A stretch of DNA of 64,000 nucleotides from NBLH01 sp050296515 (GCA_050296515.1 JBNKRJ010000111.1:1-64000); one strand, 5' to 3'. Positions 26,322 to 35,437 are shown, counted from the first letter of the stretch. Notes: generated from the letters alone by a model not told the origin. Numbers and translations: made by a program.

Positions 26322-27410
26322 TTATAAGTTGAAAATATATTCCCAAAAGGAATCGTGTGTATATTCCCAACCAGAGTATTTTCGTGTATATTTTGTATGC
26401 TTTGATTCTGTCATTATTCCTAATGGTCCTTCATAAATTCCACCATCCAGGGTGTAATCATATACTCTGACTGCCAGAATATTTGTGCCTCTTGTTTTTA
26501 ACAAACCTTTAGGAATTTTATAAGTTCTTTTTGCCCTGTATTCCCGTCCTTTTTTTATTCGCCTTTGCTTCTTAAGTGTAAAAATATCTCCAATAAATTT
26601 TCCGTTTAAAAACACCTGGTCGTAATCATCAATTTGCCCCAGACATATGTACAATTCATCGTCTGAAAAGGTTTTATTGAGTGTGAATTCTTTTCTGTAC
26701 CATCCGTAACCATTATAGTCGGGATATCCATAACTTGCCCATTTGGCCGGAACATTTACTTTTTGCCAATCATTGTCGTTATAGCTTACTGTGGTCCAGG
26801 CTTTATCATCGCCAACTTTAAATTTCCAGAGACCGGAGAAAACGTAGTCGAGGTATTCAATGTCTTCGTCGCGAAAAATTCCTATCGGGCCTCCCATAAT
26901 ACCTCCACCCTGGTGCGAATCGAAAACCCTGACCGCAATGGTGTTTGTAGTCTTGAAATTTAAAACTTCGTAAGGAATTACGTACTTTCTTTGCTGATTA
27001 TAAGCAGTTTGAAAATTTGGTGGAAAACTTCCACTTTTCCCCACCAGGTGGCCGTTTATGTATACTTCATCAGCATCGTCAATATTTCCCAGCATTAAAT
27101 AAACGGGCTCATTTTGAGTTAGCAGGCCTGCCATAAATGTTTTACGATACCAGGCATAGCCATTGTATTCATTATAACCTTCGTTCTCCCAACTGGTAGA
27201 CACCCTGATTCTATCCCATTCAGAGTCGTCATAATCAGGAAATGCCCAGCTTGAATCATCCCCAATTGAAAACCTCCAATAGCCAGACAAGTCAACAACC
27301 TTATTTAAATCTTCTGCATTACTACTTTGGCAAGATGCCCAAAGAATTGCAACTATAAATGTTGAAATGACTGTTTGTGCTGCAATTTTAAAATTCATTA
27401 TCTGTATCAT
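26322..27410 (-). CDS. Lipoprotein or secreted protein of two GH2-type jelly-roll repeats
   Basis: Paralogue of the downstream gene, 362 residues, same two-domain plan (about 38-178 and 188-345) with DDSEWDRIRVSTSWENEG, GNIDDADEVYING, GQIDDYDQVFLNG and repeated V-R-V-F/Y-D. The N-terminus has a hydrophobic segment ending ILWASC, a plausible though not ideal lipobox. Initiation could be at 27410 or at the ATG four codons later. A strong -7 box lies 25 bp upstream, preceded by the 39-bp element shared with the barrel gene at 27887. Confidence 0.8.
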   Translation of the reverse strand: MIQIMNFKIAAQTVISTFIVAILWASCQSSNAEDLNKVVDLSGYWRFSIGDDSSWAFPDYDDSEWDRIRVSTSWENEGYNEYNGYAWYRKTFMAGLLTQNEPVYLMLGNIDDADEVYINGHLVGKSGSFPPNFQTAYNQQRKYVIPYEVLNFKTTNTIAVRVFDSHQGGGIMGGPIGIFRDEDIEYLDYVFSGLWKFKVGDDKAWTTVSYNDNDWQKVNVPAKWASYGYPDYNGYGWYRKEFTLNKTFSDDELYICLGQIDDYDQVFLNGKFIGDIFTLKKQRRIKKGREYRAKRTYKIPKGLLKTRGTNILAVRVYDYTLDGGIYEGPLGIMTESKHTKYTRKYSGWEYTHDSFWEYIFNL

Positions 27411-27435
27411 TGTTTTGAGAATCTAAATATAATAA

Positions 27436-27501
27436 CAAAGTTAGAGTGTATCAACCCGAAAGGTGTCATATTAAAGTAAAAGGTTGTCATCAATTGTCAT
27501 G
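27436..27501 (-). promoter_or_regulatory. Promoter with 39-bp shared upstream element, copy 1
   Basis: On the - strand a -7 box TAACTTTG (27436-27443) lies 25 bp before the jelly-roll protein gene. After a 19-bp spacer comes an element at 27463-27501 whose + strand reads GTGTCATATTAAAGTAAAAG then GTTGTCATCAATTGTCATG. It contains three TGTCA units at element positions 2, 23 and 33, i.e. on one helical face. No TTTG -33 box is seen, which fits activator-dependent transcription. Confidence 0.65.
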
Positions 27502-27886
27502 GAGCTTATTGTTTTGCTTTTTAATAGATGTTTTCATACTCGGTTCTTCTTTTTCTAAAAGAAAAGTATTTCCGAAGTCATTGGTCATTTGTCATTAGTT
27601 TACTGGATATTATTTGTTGAAAATCAATGTCTAAAGATCAGTCAATGTCGTTAAGTTAAGGATTACGCTTCAAAAACAGGTCGTTAGTCACTTTTCATTA
27701 GATGTTGGTATTCAATGACTAATGTTCCATGACAAAAAATTAAGGATGTTCACTAATTAAACGATATTAAATGATCAGTGTATAATAACAAAGTTTTCGT
27801 TTGCTAGTTGCTGGTTGCTGGCTGGAAACCAGTTACAAGTGACCAGTTTCCAGTTCCAGACAACCAGCTAAACCAACCACAATTAA
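27444..27886. other. Intergenic region behind the beta-barrel gene
   Basis: Apart from the promoter element, this gap holds an imperfect GC-richer inverted repeat at about 27805-27870 (CTGGAAACCAGTTAC facing GTGACCAGTTTCCAG, with outer CTGG-rich arms). It lies directly downstream of the - strand barrel gene and could serve as its terminator or be an extragenic palindrome. No coding sequence was found. Confidence 0.5.
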
Positions 27887-30331
27887 TTAAAACCCACTAC
27901 CATTAAATTCGTTATCATCTTGTTTACCACGTTGCTTATTCTTAAAGTTGTTTATTCTGTAAGATAAGTTAAGACTTACTATCGGACCTTCAGGTTCAAC
28001 GGTATATTGACTTCTGCCTAGTGCATCAGTTGTGCTGAAATCAAATTTTAATGTATTAAATACATCTCTTGCAGAAATACCTGCTGTAAGTTTACCTTTT
28101 AAGAAGGTTTTATTGGCACCAACATTAAATACATATATTGCTGTTCTTTCGCCGTATAAGCCATCTTCGGGTGCTGAATAGTATGCAGTTAACTGAAATC
28201 GTGTGTTTTGCTTAAAGTTGAAATTTGCATTCATAAAAGCATTCCAGGTAAAATCTGATACAGATTGTTCAATTCCATCAATGATCCCTTCTTCAGTTCT
28301 GTTAAACAAGTTTCCACCAACATTTACTTTTAACCATTTAGTTACCTCAATAGAGTTCATTAATTCCGCACCCATTGCCTGCTCGCTGTTGTTGTTAATT
28401 AATTTGTGTTCGAACTTGGTGGTGCCTTCTATTGGTTTTCGTTCCTGAGTAAATCCGTTAGTTGTATATCGGTAATAAGTTTGTATTGATACAAATACTT
28501 TTTTAAATGGTTTTCGGTAGTTCAATTCATAAGAGTCAGTATATTGAGGCAGCAAGTTTGGAGAACCATAAAAAATGTTGTTTGCATCAAAATACTTTGG
28601 GTTATTGTTTAATAACCATGGATTTGGCCTTGAAATTCTTCTACTGTAACTGGCCTGTAAAGAATGACCATTTTTAAAGTCTCTCGAAATATGCATTGAT
28701 GGGAACCAGTCGGGCTGATTGTTTAAAACATAGTTTTGTTCTTCAGTAGATTCAGCATCAATGTTTATTCTCCTGTTTGTATATTCACCTCTGATTCCTA
28801 CTTTGTATTTAAAACCTTTAAACTCGCCCGAATATGTGGCATAGCCTGCATGGATGTACCTGTAATAATGCAAATCGTTGCTAAACATAGCGTTGTGGAC
28901 CATTTCGTCAGTGTTTACATCGTAATTATCGAAGTTGATTTCTTCATATCTATCGTTAAATTTGAACTGGTAGCCTGCTTCCAACGAGCCTTTTTTCCCA
29001 AGCGGTCTTTTATAATCAGCGTTTAGTCTTGTATTGTAGTTGAAGTCAGTTTTTTTGTAATAATGCATTTCATCAACTGCACCACCAACAGTTGCTCTTA
29101 AATCTTCGGCATCATATCCGTTCCAAGATTGGTAATGACCAGCCAATGTAAATTCATGATTCTCACCAATTTTGTTTTTATAGTCAAGCGTGTACTCCAT
29201 TACATCACCATAAACATCAAAATACTTGTAGCTGTCTTTGTTGTTTTTTGTAGGATTTAAATCAGTGTAATCATTTGACTCAGATTCAGATTTGTCATCA
29301 TAACCTCTTCTTCCACCTTTCCCAAGGATCGAAAGCGAGTTTTTATCGTTAAAATCATAATCAAATCCAAGTGTGAACATCAGTGCATCCTGCATATTCA
29401 CATTATGAATACTTCCGTTTTGGTAATAATTATTGGTTGGGTCAAAAATGATGCTTGACTGGTCAATATCAACACCTTCATAGTTCTCCAAAAATTCAAT
29501 ACCGGTCACTAAATTTAATTTCTTCTTTCTGAAATTGAATGTACCATTGGTAGAATATTTGTGACCAGTTCCGATGGTGGTGTTTATCAGCCCGTTAAAT
29601 CCCATCATGGTGTTCTTTTTAGTAATGATATTGATAATTCCAGAAAGCCCTTCTGCTTCGTATTTGGCTGATGGATTGGTGATTAATTCAATTTTTTCAA
29701 TAGAACTGGCTGGTATCTGTTTTAATGCATCAGTTCCACTCAATTGCGAAGGTTTGCCGTTAATTAATACCGTATAATCTTTGCTGCCTCTCAAAGAAAC
29801 CTCGCCTTCGACATCCACCTGAACTGCCGGTGTATTTTCCAAAACTTCAACAGCAGAACCACCAGCAGCAGTTACATCCTTGCCAACATTTATTACCTGC
29901 TTATCAATTTCGTATTTAATATGTGTTTTTTCACCAACAACAGTAACATCATCAAGCTCCTGGCTTTGAGCAGATAAAACAATGTCATTTAATGAGAATT
30001 CAAGTTTTTCTTTGGTGATTGATATCGCCTTCTCCATTTTTTCAAAACCAATAAAACTGATCTCGATATAATATTCACCAACCGGAATTTTTTTTAGTGA
30101 AAATACCCCATCTACTGAAGTAATTGTTCCGTTTATAAGGCTTGAATCAGCTGCGCTGAATAGCCTTACATTGGCATATTCGATTGGTTTTTTTGTCTCA
30201 GCATCAAGTACTTTTCCATTAATGGAGCCTAACTTTACATTGTCGGTAATTTTTGCAGCAGCTGGTTGCACTAATCCGACAATTGTAAATATTGCAACAA
30301 GCAATATTGTTAAGTGTTTTTTTGTTTTCAT
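27887..30331 (-). CDS. Outer-membrane beta-barrel receptor-like protein with carboxypeptidase-regulatory domain
   Basis: An 814-residue TonB-receptor-like protein. After the signal peptide (1-27) comes a carboxypeptidase-regulatory-like domain (about 35-120, GKVLDAETKKPIEYANV), then a plug domain (about 140-240) with GGSAVEVLENTPAVQVD, VSLRGSKDYTVLINGK and GIINIITKK, then a barrel with many aromatic beta strands to the C-terminus. This is the outer membrane beta-barrel family (OMP_b-brl_3), not a SusC. No SusD is adjacent. Substrate is unknown. It shares an upstream element with the jelly-roll genes, hinting at joint use. Confidence 0.9.
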   Translation of the reverse strand: MKTKKHLTILLVAIFTIVGLVQPAAAKITDNVKLGSINGKVLDAETKKPIEYANVRLFSAADSSLINGTITSVDGVFSLKKIPVGEYYIEISFIGFEKMEKAISITKEKLEFSLNDIVLSAQSQELDDVTVVGEKTHIKYEIDKQVINVGKDVTAAGGSAVEVLENTPAVQVDVEGEVSLRGSKDYTVLINGKPSQLSGTDALKQIPASSIEKIELITNPSAKYEAEGLSGIINIITKKNTMMGFNGLINTTIGTGHKYSTNGTFNFRKKKLNLVTGIEFLENYEGVDIDQSSIIFDPTNNYYQNGSIHNVNMQDALMFTLGFDYDFNDKNSLSILGKGGRRGYDDKSESESNDYTDLNPTKNNKDSYKYFDVYGDVMEYTLDYKNKIGENHEFTLAGHYQSWNGYDAEDLRATVGGAVDEMHYYKKTDFNYNTRLNADYKRPLGKKGSLEAGYQFKFNDRYEEINFDNYDVNTDEMVHNAMFSNDLHYYRYIHAGYATYSGEFKGFKYKVGIRGEYTNRRINIDAESTEEQNYVLNNQPDWFPSMHISRDFKNGHSLQASYSRRISRPNPWLLNNNPKYFDANNIFYGSPNLLPQYTDSYELNYRKPFKKVFVSIQTYYRYTTNGFTQERKPIEGTTKFEHKLINNNSEQAMGAELMNSIEVTKWLKVNVGGNLFNRTEEGIIDGIEQSVSDFTWNAFMNANFNFKQNTRFQLTAYYSAPEDGLYGERTAIYVFNVGANKTFLKGKLTAGISARDVFNTLKFDFSTTDALGRSQYTVEPEGPIVSLNLSYRINNFKNKQRGKQDDNEFNGSGF

Positions 30332-30361
30332 GACTAAAAGGGTTTTAATTAATACTACACT

Positions 30362-30428
30362 GCAAAAGTACAGTTGGCGGGGTTGGCGAGTGTCATCTTA
30401 AAGTAAAACGATGTCACCAATTGTCATG
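30362..30428 (-). promoter_or_regulatory. Promoter with 39-bp shared upstream element, copy 2
   Basis: The - strand has TACTTTTGC (30362-30370), a full TAnnTTTG -7 box, 31 bp before the barrel gene. Exactly 19 bp further upstream lies the element at 30390-30428, which agrees with copy 1 at 35 of 39 positions and keeps all three TGTCA units. Identity across 39 bp with the same spacing to the -7 box is strong evidence for a shared regulator. Confidence 0.68.
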
Positions 30429-30719
30429 AAAATGTAAAAAGAAGTTGCAAACGAGACCCCTCTTGTTTGATTGGATCTTTTTGTGGGGGTTACAAGTAAA
30501 AACCATGCGGAAAATTCGCACGGCAGCCTTAGGTAGCATCTGACAAGCGCACAGAAACTGATTCTTAAATAGTTTTCACACAAAGTGGAATTGCATGAAA
30601 TCATATATCTTTTAGGTATTCTAATTGCCTAAGTATCATGTCTGATTAAATACCAGGACCATTTCTTTCTTTTGTTTTATAAAGTTGCTTCACTTAGAGT
30701 TTGAAGAAGAATTAGATTT
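30429..30719. other. Intergenic region with a GC-richer block
   Basis: A stretch at about 30440-30560 is clearly richer in G+C than its surroundings and contains a small hairpin (TGCGGAAAATTCGCA at about 30504). Open frames across it are not supported by any recognisable domain. It may be a remnant of a mobile element or a structured RNA; I cannot identify it. Confidence 0.35.
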
Positions 30720-31313
30720 TCAAGTGAGGCTCTCATCATAGTAATTATTCAGGATTGAATCAAGCTGACTTTTCCCATCAATAATCGACTCAATTTTTTC
30801 CCAAAGTTCTTTTGATAAGATCGGTTTAAGAGGTTGGTCTAACTTAATGATATTTCCAAAGACCTTTTTGATCTTTTTGTCCCACACTTTGTGATATTTC
30901 AGTAAATCGTCAGGGTAAACATATTTTCGTTTTGTTCCTTCGTCTTCAGCCTTAAATGGCTGTATTATATTTAGATAGCCATAATCATCGGTGAGTTGTT
31001 CACCAGGTTGAATATCCCTAATGGCAATTTCAAAATCATATGCTGTAGACAGGCAATTTGAGTCAAAACTATGATTAACGTATCTTCCATGGTCCCAACA
31101 AAATACGTAATTTCCTTTATTGTTTCTGAAAGTATAGGTTTCTACAATAGAACGATAGATTGGCTCCATGTTTTGAAGATCGGAGAGGCTAAATTCCCTG
31201 TCCAGTTTATCAAGTGCCCAGGTTATTGTTCCGGCTGGGATAAATTCTGTGGCCACTACTCCATGACCAACTTCTTTGCTGATGAATTTTACTTCTGTGT
31301 TTGGGTGTATCAT
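30720..31313 (-). CDS. SET-domain protein (putative lysine methyltransferase)
   Basis: A 197-residue protein whose first 120 residues form a SET domain: GHGVVATEFIPAGT near 16, YVNHSFDSNC near 78 (the N-H motif of the SAM-binding pseudoknot) and PGEQLTDDYG near 104 with the catalytic-region tyrosine. The C-terminal part is helical and lacks a canonical post-SET cysteine cluster. SET proteins methylate lysines with S-adenosylmethionine; bacterial members have few known substrates. It is flanked by non-coding gaps and stands alone. Confidence 0.85.
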   Translation of the reverse strand: MIHPNTEVKFISKEVGHGVVATEFIPAGTITWALDKLDREFSLSDLQNMEPIYRSIVETYTFRNNKGNYVFCWDHGRYVNHSFDSNCLSTAYDFEIAIRDIQPGEQLTDDYGYLNIIQPFKAEDEGTKRKYVYPDDLLKYHKVWDKKIKKVFGNIIKLDQPLKPILSKELWEKIESIIDGKSQLDSILNNYYDESLT

Positions 31314-31553
31314 GCATTATTTCTAATTAATAACAAACTATTTTTTCTCTACATCAACAGAAGCCTAAGTCTTTGCAATTACCTTGGCTTTTAATCAGAT
31401 CCTAATTTATGATCTTTGCTTTCTGTTGGTTTGATTTAAAGTTTTTATATTTAATATGTTAGCCGGTTTTTGACTCGGTTGTAAACATGCATCAAAGCTA
31501 ATAAAAGACTGCAAATATTTTTGCAAATTATTAGGACTCAGTGACAATTTTTT

Positions 31554-33353
31554 TTATCTCTCAGTATCCTTAGTCAGCTCCTTATTATAAGCACTAATAA
31601 TGTTTTTTCTGGTGATTAACCCTATCAGCTGTGATAAATCTTTTTTTTCGACTACTGGAATACGGCCAATGTTTCTTTCACCCAACCTTTCGAGGACTGT
31701 TTTAAGGTTTTCCTCGGGGTAACAAAGAAGCAAGTCACGAGTCATAACTTCATGAACCTTGTGCTCACTTTTCCCACTATTGAGCGCTTTATTAATATCG
31801 TAGTAGGTAATTATTCCGGTAAGTTTCCCTTCTTTGTTCAAAACAGGAAATCCCCTGTGTGTTGTGTTTTTAATCATAAGGCCAGCTTCTTTTACCTGCA
31901 TGGTTTCATTTACCGTTAATACATTTCTGAACATAGCTTCTGAAACCGGTATTTTTTCCATTAGGTCGCGTTTTGCCATTTTATGAATATTTATTCCTCT
32001 TCGGCTAAGTTTTAAAGTATAAATCGAATCATTTGACAGCCTTTTTACAGCCAGCGTAGCAATTACACACGAAATCATAAGGGGCAGGAGTATTTTGTAA
32101 TCTCCCGTCATCTCAAACAAAATGAGAATTGCAGATATGGGAGCCTGAGCTGTTCCGGCAAATACTGCTCCCATCCCAACTAATGCAAAGGCGCCAGTGG
32201 ATAAAGGAATGTCGGGGAATACAATGGAAAGCAAAGAACCAAATGAACTTCCAAGCATGGCGCCAATAAATAGAGAAGGAGCAAAAACACCTCCCGAACC
32301 ACCAGAACCAAGGGTAAGTGAAGTGGCCAAAATTTTCAATCCAATTAATGCAAAAGCAAGTGTTGGGGCAAGATTTCCGTTCAGTGTTGATTCTATGGCG
32401 GCATAGCCTACACCAAAAATTTGAGGATAATAAAGCCCGATAACTCCAATCACTAATCCGCCAATGGCTGGCTTCACATAAGGTGGGATTTTCCATGCAT
32501 CAAAAATATCTTCACTTTTGTAAAGCACTTTGATAAAAATAAGGCCTGTGAAAGCTGCAAGAAACCCAAGAACTGCATAAAACAAAAGATTCCAATTGCT
32601 AAGCAAAGCATATGCCGGTGTGATAAAAGCAGGACTGGAGCCCAAAAAACTTCTTGAAATGGCTGTAGCACCAACAGCCGAAAGCACAACTGAAGAAATA
32701 TTGCGCGCTCCGTACTCACCCAGAATAATTTCCAGGGCAAAAAATATTCCCGCAAGCGGCGCATTAAAAGTGGCTGCAATTCCTCCTGCTGCACCACAGG
32801 CAATTAGTATCCTTTTTTTGTTGTCCGATAAGTGAAATAGTTGACCAAGGGTAGAACCCAAAGCAGAACTTATCTGTACAATAGGACCTTCTCTTCCCAC
32901 TGATCCTCCGGAACCAATACATATAGAAGATGCAAGCGCCTTCATGGCCGCTACCCGTGGTCTTATTTTACCACCTGAAGCGGCAACGGCAAGCATTACC
33001 TCAGGTACACCATGCCCTTTTGATTCACTGGAAAAGAAATAAATCAGCAGGCCCACTATAATTCCCCCTACCGCTGGAATAATAATTACATAATAGGAAC
33101 CCATAAACGATAGTGCCTGCTCTGCCTTATCGAAGGAGAGTTCTTGAAAGAAAGAAATTAGCCAACGAAATAAGATGGCTCCAAAACCAGATCCTACGCC
33201 AATGATATTAGCAAATATGAGCAGAAACATGGTGTCGGAAGATCGAATGTAAGTCCAAAACCATTTCAAATAGCTTTCTTCCCGGGTTTTAAATTTTTTC
33301 TTTAGTGTTTGTGGAATTTTAATGAGGTTTATTATAAGTTCTTTTAGATTCAT
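31554..33353 (-). CDS. CLC-family chloride channel or transporter with CBS pair
   Basis: A 599-residue CLC protein. Signature segments are KGHGVPEV (111-119, equivalent of GSGIP), GGSVGREGP (149-157, gating Glu155) and GSGGVFAP. The C-terminus has two CBS domains (about 465-520 and 530-590) that may sense nucleotides. Compared with E. coli ClcA, the chloride-coordinating Ser107 is His114 and the internal proton Glu203 is Ile209 (sequence FALEII). This argues against a standard 2:1 chloride/proton exchanger and leaves a channel or a variant transporter. Confidence 0.9.
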   Translation of the reverse strand: MNLKELIINLIKIPQTLKKKFKTREESYLKWFWTYIRSSDTMFLLIFANIIGVGSGFGAILFRWLISFFQELSFDKAEQALSFMGSYYVIIIPAVGGIIVGLLIYFFSSESKGHGVPEVMLAVAASGGKIRPRVAAMKALASSICIGSGGSVGREGPIVQISSALGSTLGQLFHLSDNKKRILIACGAAGGIAATFNAPLAGIFFALEIILGEYGARNISSVVLSAVGATAISRSFLGSSPAFITPAYALLSNWNLLFYAVLGFLAAFTGLIFIKVLYKSEDIFDAWKIPPYVKPAIGGLVIGVIGLYYPQIFGVGYAAIESTLNGNLAPTLAFALIGLKILATSLTLGSGGSGGVFAPSLFIGAMLGSSFGSLLSIVFPDIPLSTGAFALVGMGAVFAGTAQAPISAILILFEMTGDYKILLPLMISCVIATLAVKRLSNDSIYTLKLSRRGINIHKMAKRDLMEKIPVSEAMFRNVLTVNETMQVKEAGLMIKNTTHRGFPVLNKEGKLTGIITYYDINKALNSGKSEHKVHEVMTRDLLLCYPEENLKTVLERLGERNIGRIPVVEKKDLSQLIGLITRKNIISAYNKELTKDTER

Positions 33354-33587
33354 ACAATATAATTGTCATTTTCTAAGTGAAGGACAGAGTGAAACCTTAT
33401 TGCTCAACTTAAGTCCCTTAAAAGTAATAAATTTAAAACAACTATAGGTATGTTCTCGACTAATGGGTGAAAGAACTTCTTCAGAAGCAAGGTGAAAGGT
33501 TCATGTAACTAGTTATAAAGGAGCTAAATATTAATATGGATTGATAGTACAAAATATGAGTTGTGATTAATAGTAAAGGCCTTTGAG

Positions 33588-34652
33588 TCAGTGTTTTGCT
33601 GTGTTGTAAAACCGATCTCTTATTTTAAAAGTTAGTTCATTAATTAAGTTCAGGTCTGGTTTGTCAGGTAATGACGAATTCTTAAAGGCATTTTCCATTT
33701 CAACCTGTTTTTCTTCAGCTAATTTTAATAGATCATCGTATTCAAATTTACCTGCTTTTATGTTGAGCAAGAAATCACGATTTGACCTTTTAACGTTTAC
33801 TTTTTTTTCTTTACCAATTTCAATTGCCATATCTAATAACCTAAAAACATGCATCATGTTTTTGGAGTCATACTTTTTTCCATGACTTTTGGTGTTTTTA
33901 TACCTGGCTTTATTGCGCTTTTCAACCCATTCCCAGTATTCTTTGTACTCTTTGCAATATTTTGAATAACCGCTTCTGTTATAATACAATATTGCTCCTT
34001 GCTCAAGGTCTTTCGGAATTGAACTCAGGCAGACTTCACTTGAATCTTTATGTCTTATTATACCATTAAAGTCAACATTTTCAGAATAATACAGCCCAAA
34101 CACATCTTTCATATGAGGAATATTAACTAATCCACAGTTTTCCTGCTTCCAGTTTTTAATCTCAAGGTACTTTAGCAATGGTATTGCCCCCTGATTATAG
34201 TTTACATAACAGAACGAAAGCACACTTTTTCTTTCTTTGTCGACCGGGTTTACGATTTTCTTTTTTAAACCTTTAGCCTTTTTTATTTGGGAAAGAGCAA
34301 ACTTGCCAAATGTATCATTGCAAAGTTTAGATAGTATCATTTCAGACTTAATTTCTGATAGATAAGGATGTTTGTAGATTACTGCAGATTCAGGTGTGTT
34401 TAGTAATTCCAGAATATTTGGATTATTCACTGAAAGCAACTCCATGAACCGACCAAACTCGTAAAAGACAACATCATTTGATTCATTGTTTACCTGGGGA
34501 GTATAACTTAGTCCATAATATTCCTCTTTAGGTAAAATAAATACACCTTTTATATCAGTGTCCGATTCAGGAGTATCTAGTCCGTAGGCTCTGCTGCCAC
34601 TAATACATTCAAGTACTATTAATCCTTTTTCTCTTAAATCTTCAATGGTCAT
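33588..34652 (-). CDS. Nucleotidyltransferase-superfamily protein (COG3541-like)
   Basis: A 354-residue protein with an N-terminal nucleotidyltransferase core: GSRAYGLDTPESDTDIKG at 19-36, where the G-S motif and D31/D33 form the nucleotide and metal site, and a third carboxylate is likely further on. A helical C-terminal part is rich in Lys and aromatic residues. The family is described as predicted nucleotidyltransferase; substrate unknown, possibly RNA or a nucleotide. Its ATG overlaps the stop of the upstream paralogous gene by one base, so the two are translated together. Confidence 0.82.
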   Translation of the reverse strand: MTIEDLREKGLIVLECISGSRAYGLDTPESDTDIKGVFILPKEEYYGLSYTPQVNNESNDVVFYEFGRFMELLSVNNPNILELLNTPESAVIYKHPYLSEIKSEMILSKLCNDTFGKFALSQIKKAKGLKKKIVNPVDKERKSVLSFCYVNYNQGAIPLLKYLEIKNWKQENCGLVNIPHMKDVFGLYYSENVDFNGIIRHKDSSEVCLSSIPKDLEQGAILYYNRSGYSKYCKEYKEYWEWVEKRNKARYKNTKSHGKKYDSKNMMHVFRLLDMAIEIGKEKKVNVKRSNRDFLLNIKAGKFEYDDLLKLAEEKQVEMENAFKNSSLPDKPDLNLINELTFKIRDRFYNTAKH

Positions 34653-35437
34653 TATTCATCCAGTGTTTTTCTAAAAAACAAATTCAAATCATTAATTTTT
34701 CCATTGGAAGCAGGTAAGCTTTTTGCTTCATTTTCGGCACGGTTAAGGCAATAAATCATAAACTGGTTCAAATCCTTCTCTTCTGCATGTAGATAACTTT
34801 CGCTAATTGTTGATTTTAGCTTTATTAGTTCATAAATTCTTTCTGTCAGGTTGTATGCAATATCTAGCCCGTTCAACATCTTTCCAAATTCAATTGGTGG
34901 AATATCCTCCCGTTCCAGTATCCACAGGCATGCAACAGAAGCACGTAATGCATAAAAGAACCTTTTTAATTTGTATTTCTCTTTATTTGAAACCTCTTCA
35001 AAAGCCTTTTTTCCCATACTTAAATAATGGTGAATAGTTGTAATTCTTGAATAAGTTTCTTTTGCAACCTCATTTATTTCTTTTAAAAAAGCTTGATCTG
35101 CCTGATAGATGATTGGTGATTGAATTCTTTCCAAGAAAGGAGGGTTAGACTTCCACAGTAACCTTAAACTTTTCCTTAAATCCCAACCGCTAATATCAAT
35201 TTCATTGTTATCTAGCATTAACTCAATTGAGTCTTTTTCTTCAAAGAGACTTAGGTACCAATCTTTCTTATGTTTATAGATTATCCGCACATCATAATCG
35301 CTGTCGGGAGAAGGAAAGCCCCAGGCTCTTGAGCCAGTTTCACAAGCTAGGAGAATTTTAATCTCCTTATCTTTCTCTATATCAAATAAATATTTCTTAA
35401 TTTTTTCTGTCATCAATATTCTACTAAATCTGTCCAA
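34652..35437 (-). CDS. Nucleotidyltransferase-superfamily protein (COG3541-like), first of a pair
   Basis: A 261-residue protein with the core GSRAWGFPSPDSDYDVR at 35-51 (G-S motif, D47 and D49), followed by ISGWDLRKSLRLLWKSNPPFLE, a segment characteristic of this family, and a helical C-terminal region. It is distantly paralogous to the next gene and forms a two-gene operon with it by a TAATG overlap. Tandem pairs of this sort may act as a heteromer. Function is not known. Confidence 0.82.
   Translation of the reverse strand: MDRFSRILMTEKIKKYLFDIEKDKEIKILLACETGSRAWGFPSPDSDYDVRIIYKHKKDWYLSLFEEKDSIELMLDNNEIDISGWDLRKSLRLLWKSNPPFLERIQSPIIYQADQAFLKEINEVAKETYSRITTIHHYLSMGKKAFEEVSNKEKYKLKRFFYALRASVACLWILEREDIPPIEFGKMLNGLDIAYNLTERIYELIKLKSTISESYLHAEEKDLNQFMIYCLNRAENEAKSLPASNGKINDLNLFFRKTLDE

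Noticed and set aside
27887..30331. The barrel protein as a SusC of a polysaccharide utilisation locus
   Set aside because: It lacks the length and plug features of SusC and has no SusD or glycoside hydrolase partner; it belongs to the smaller outer membrane beta-barrel family.
30398..30604. A 68-codon frame on the - strand upstream of the barrel gene
   Set aside because: It overlaps the shared promoter element and has no domain features.
33588..35437. The nucleotidyltransferase pair as an MNT-HEPN toxin-antitoxin module
   Set aside because: Both proteins carry the nucleotidyltransferase core and are much longer than MNT antitoxins; no HEPN R-x4-6-H motif was seen.
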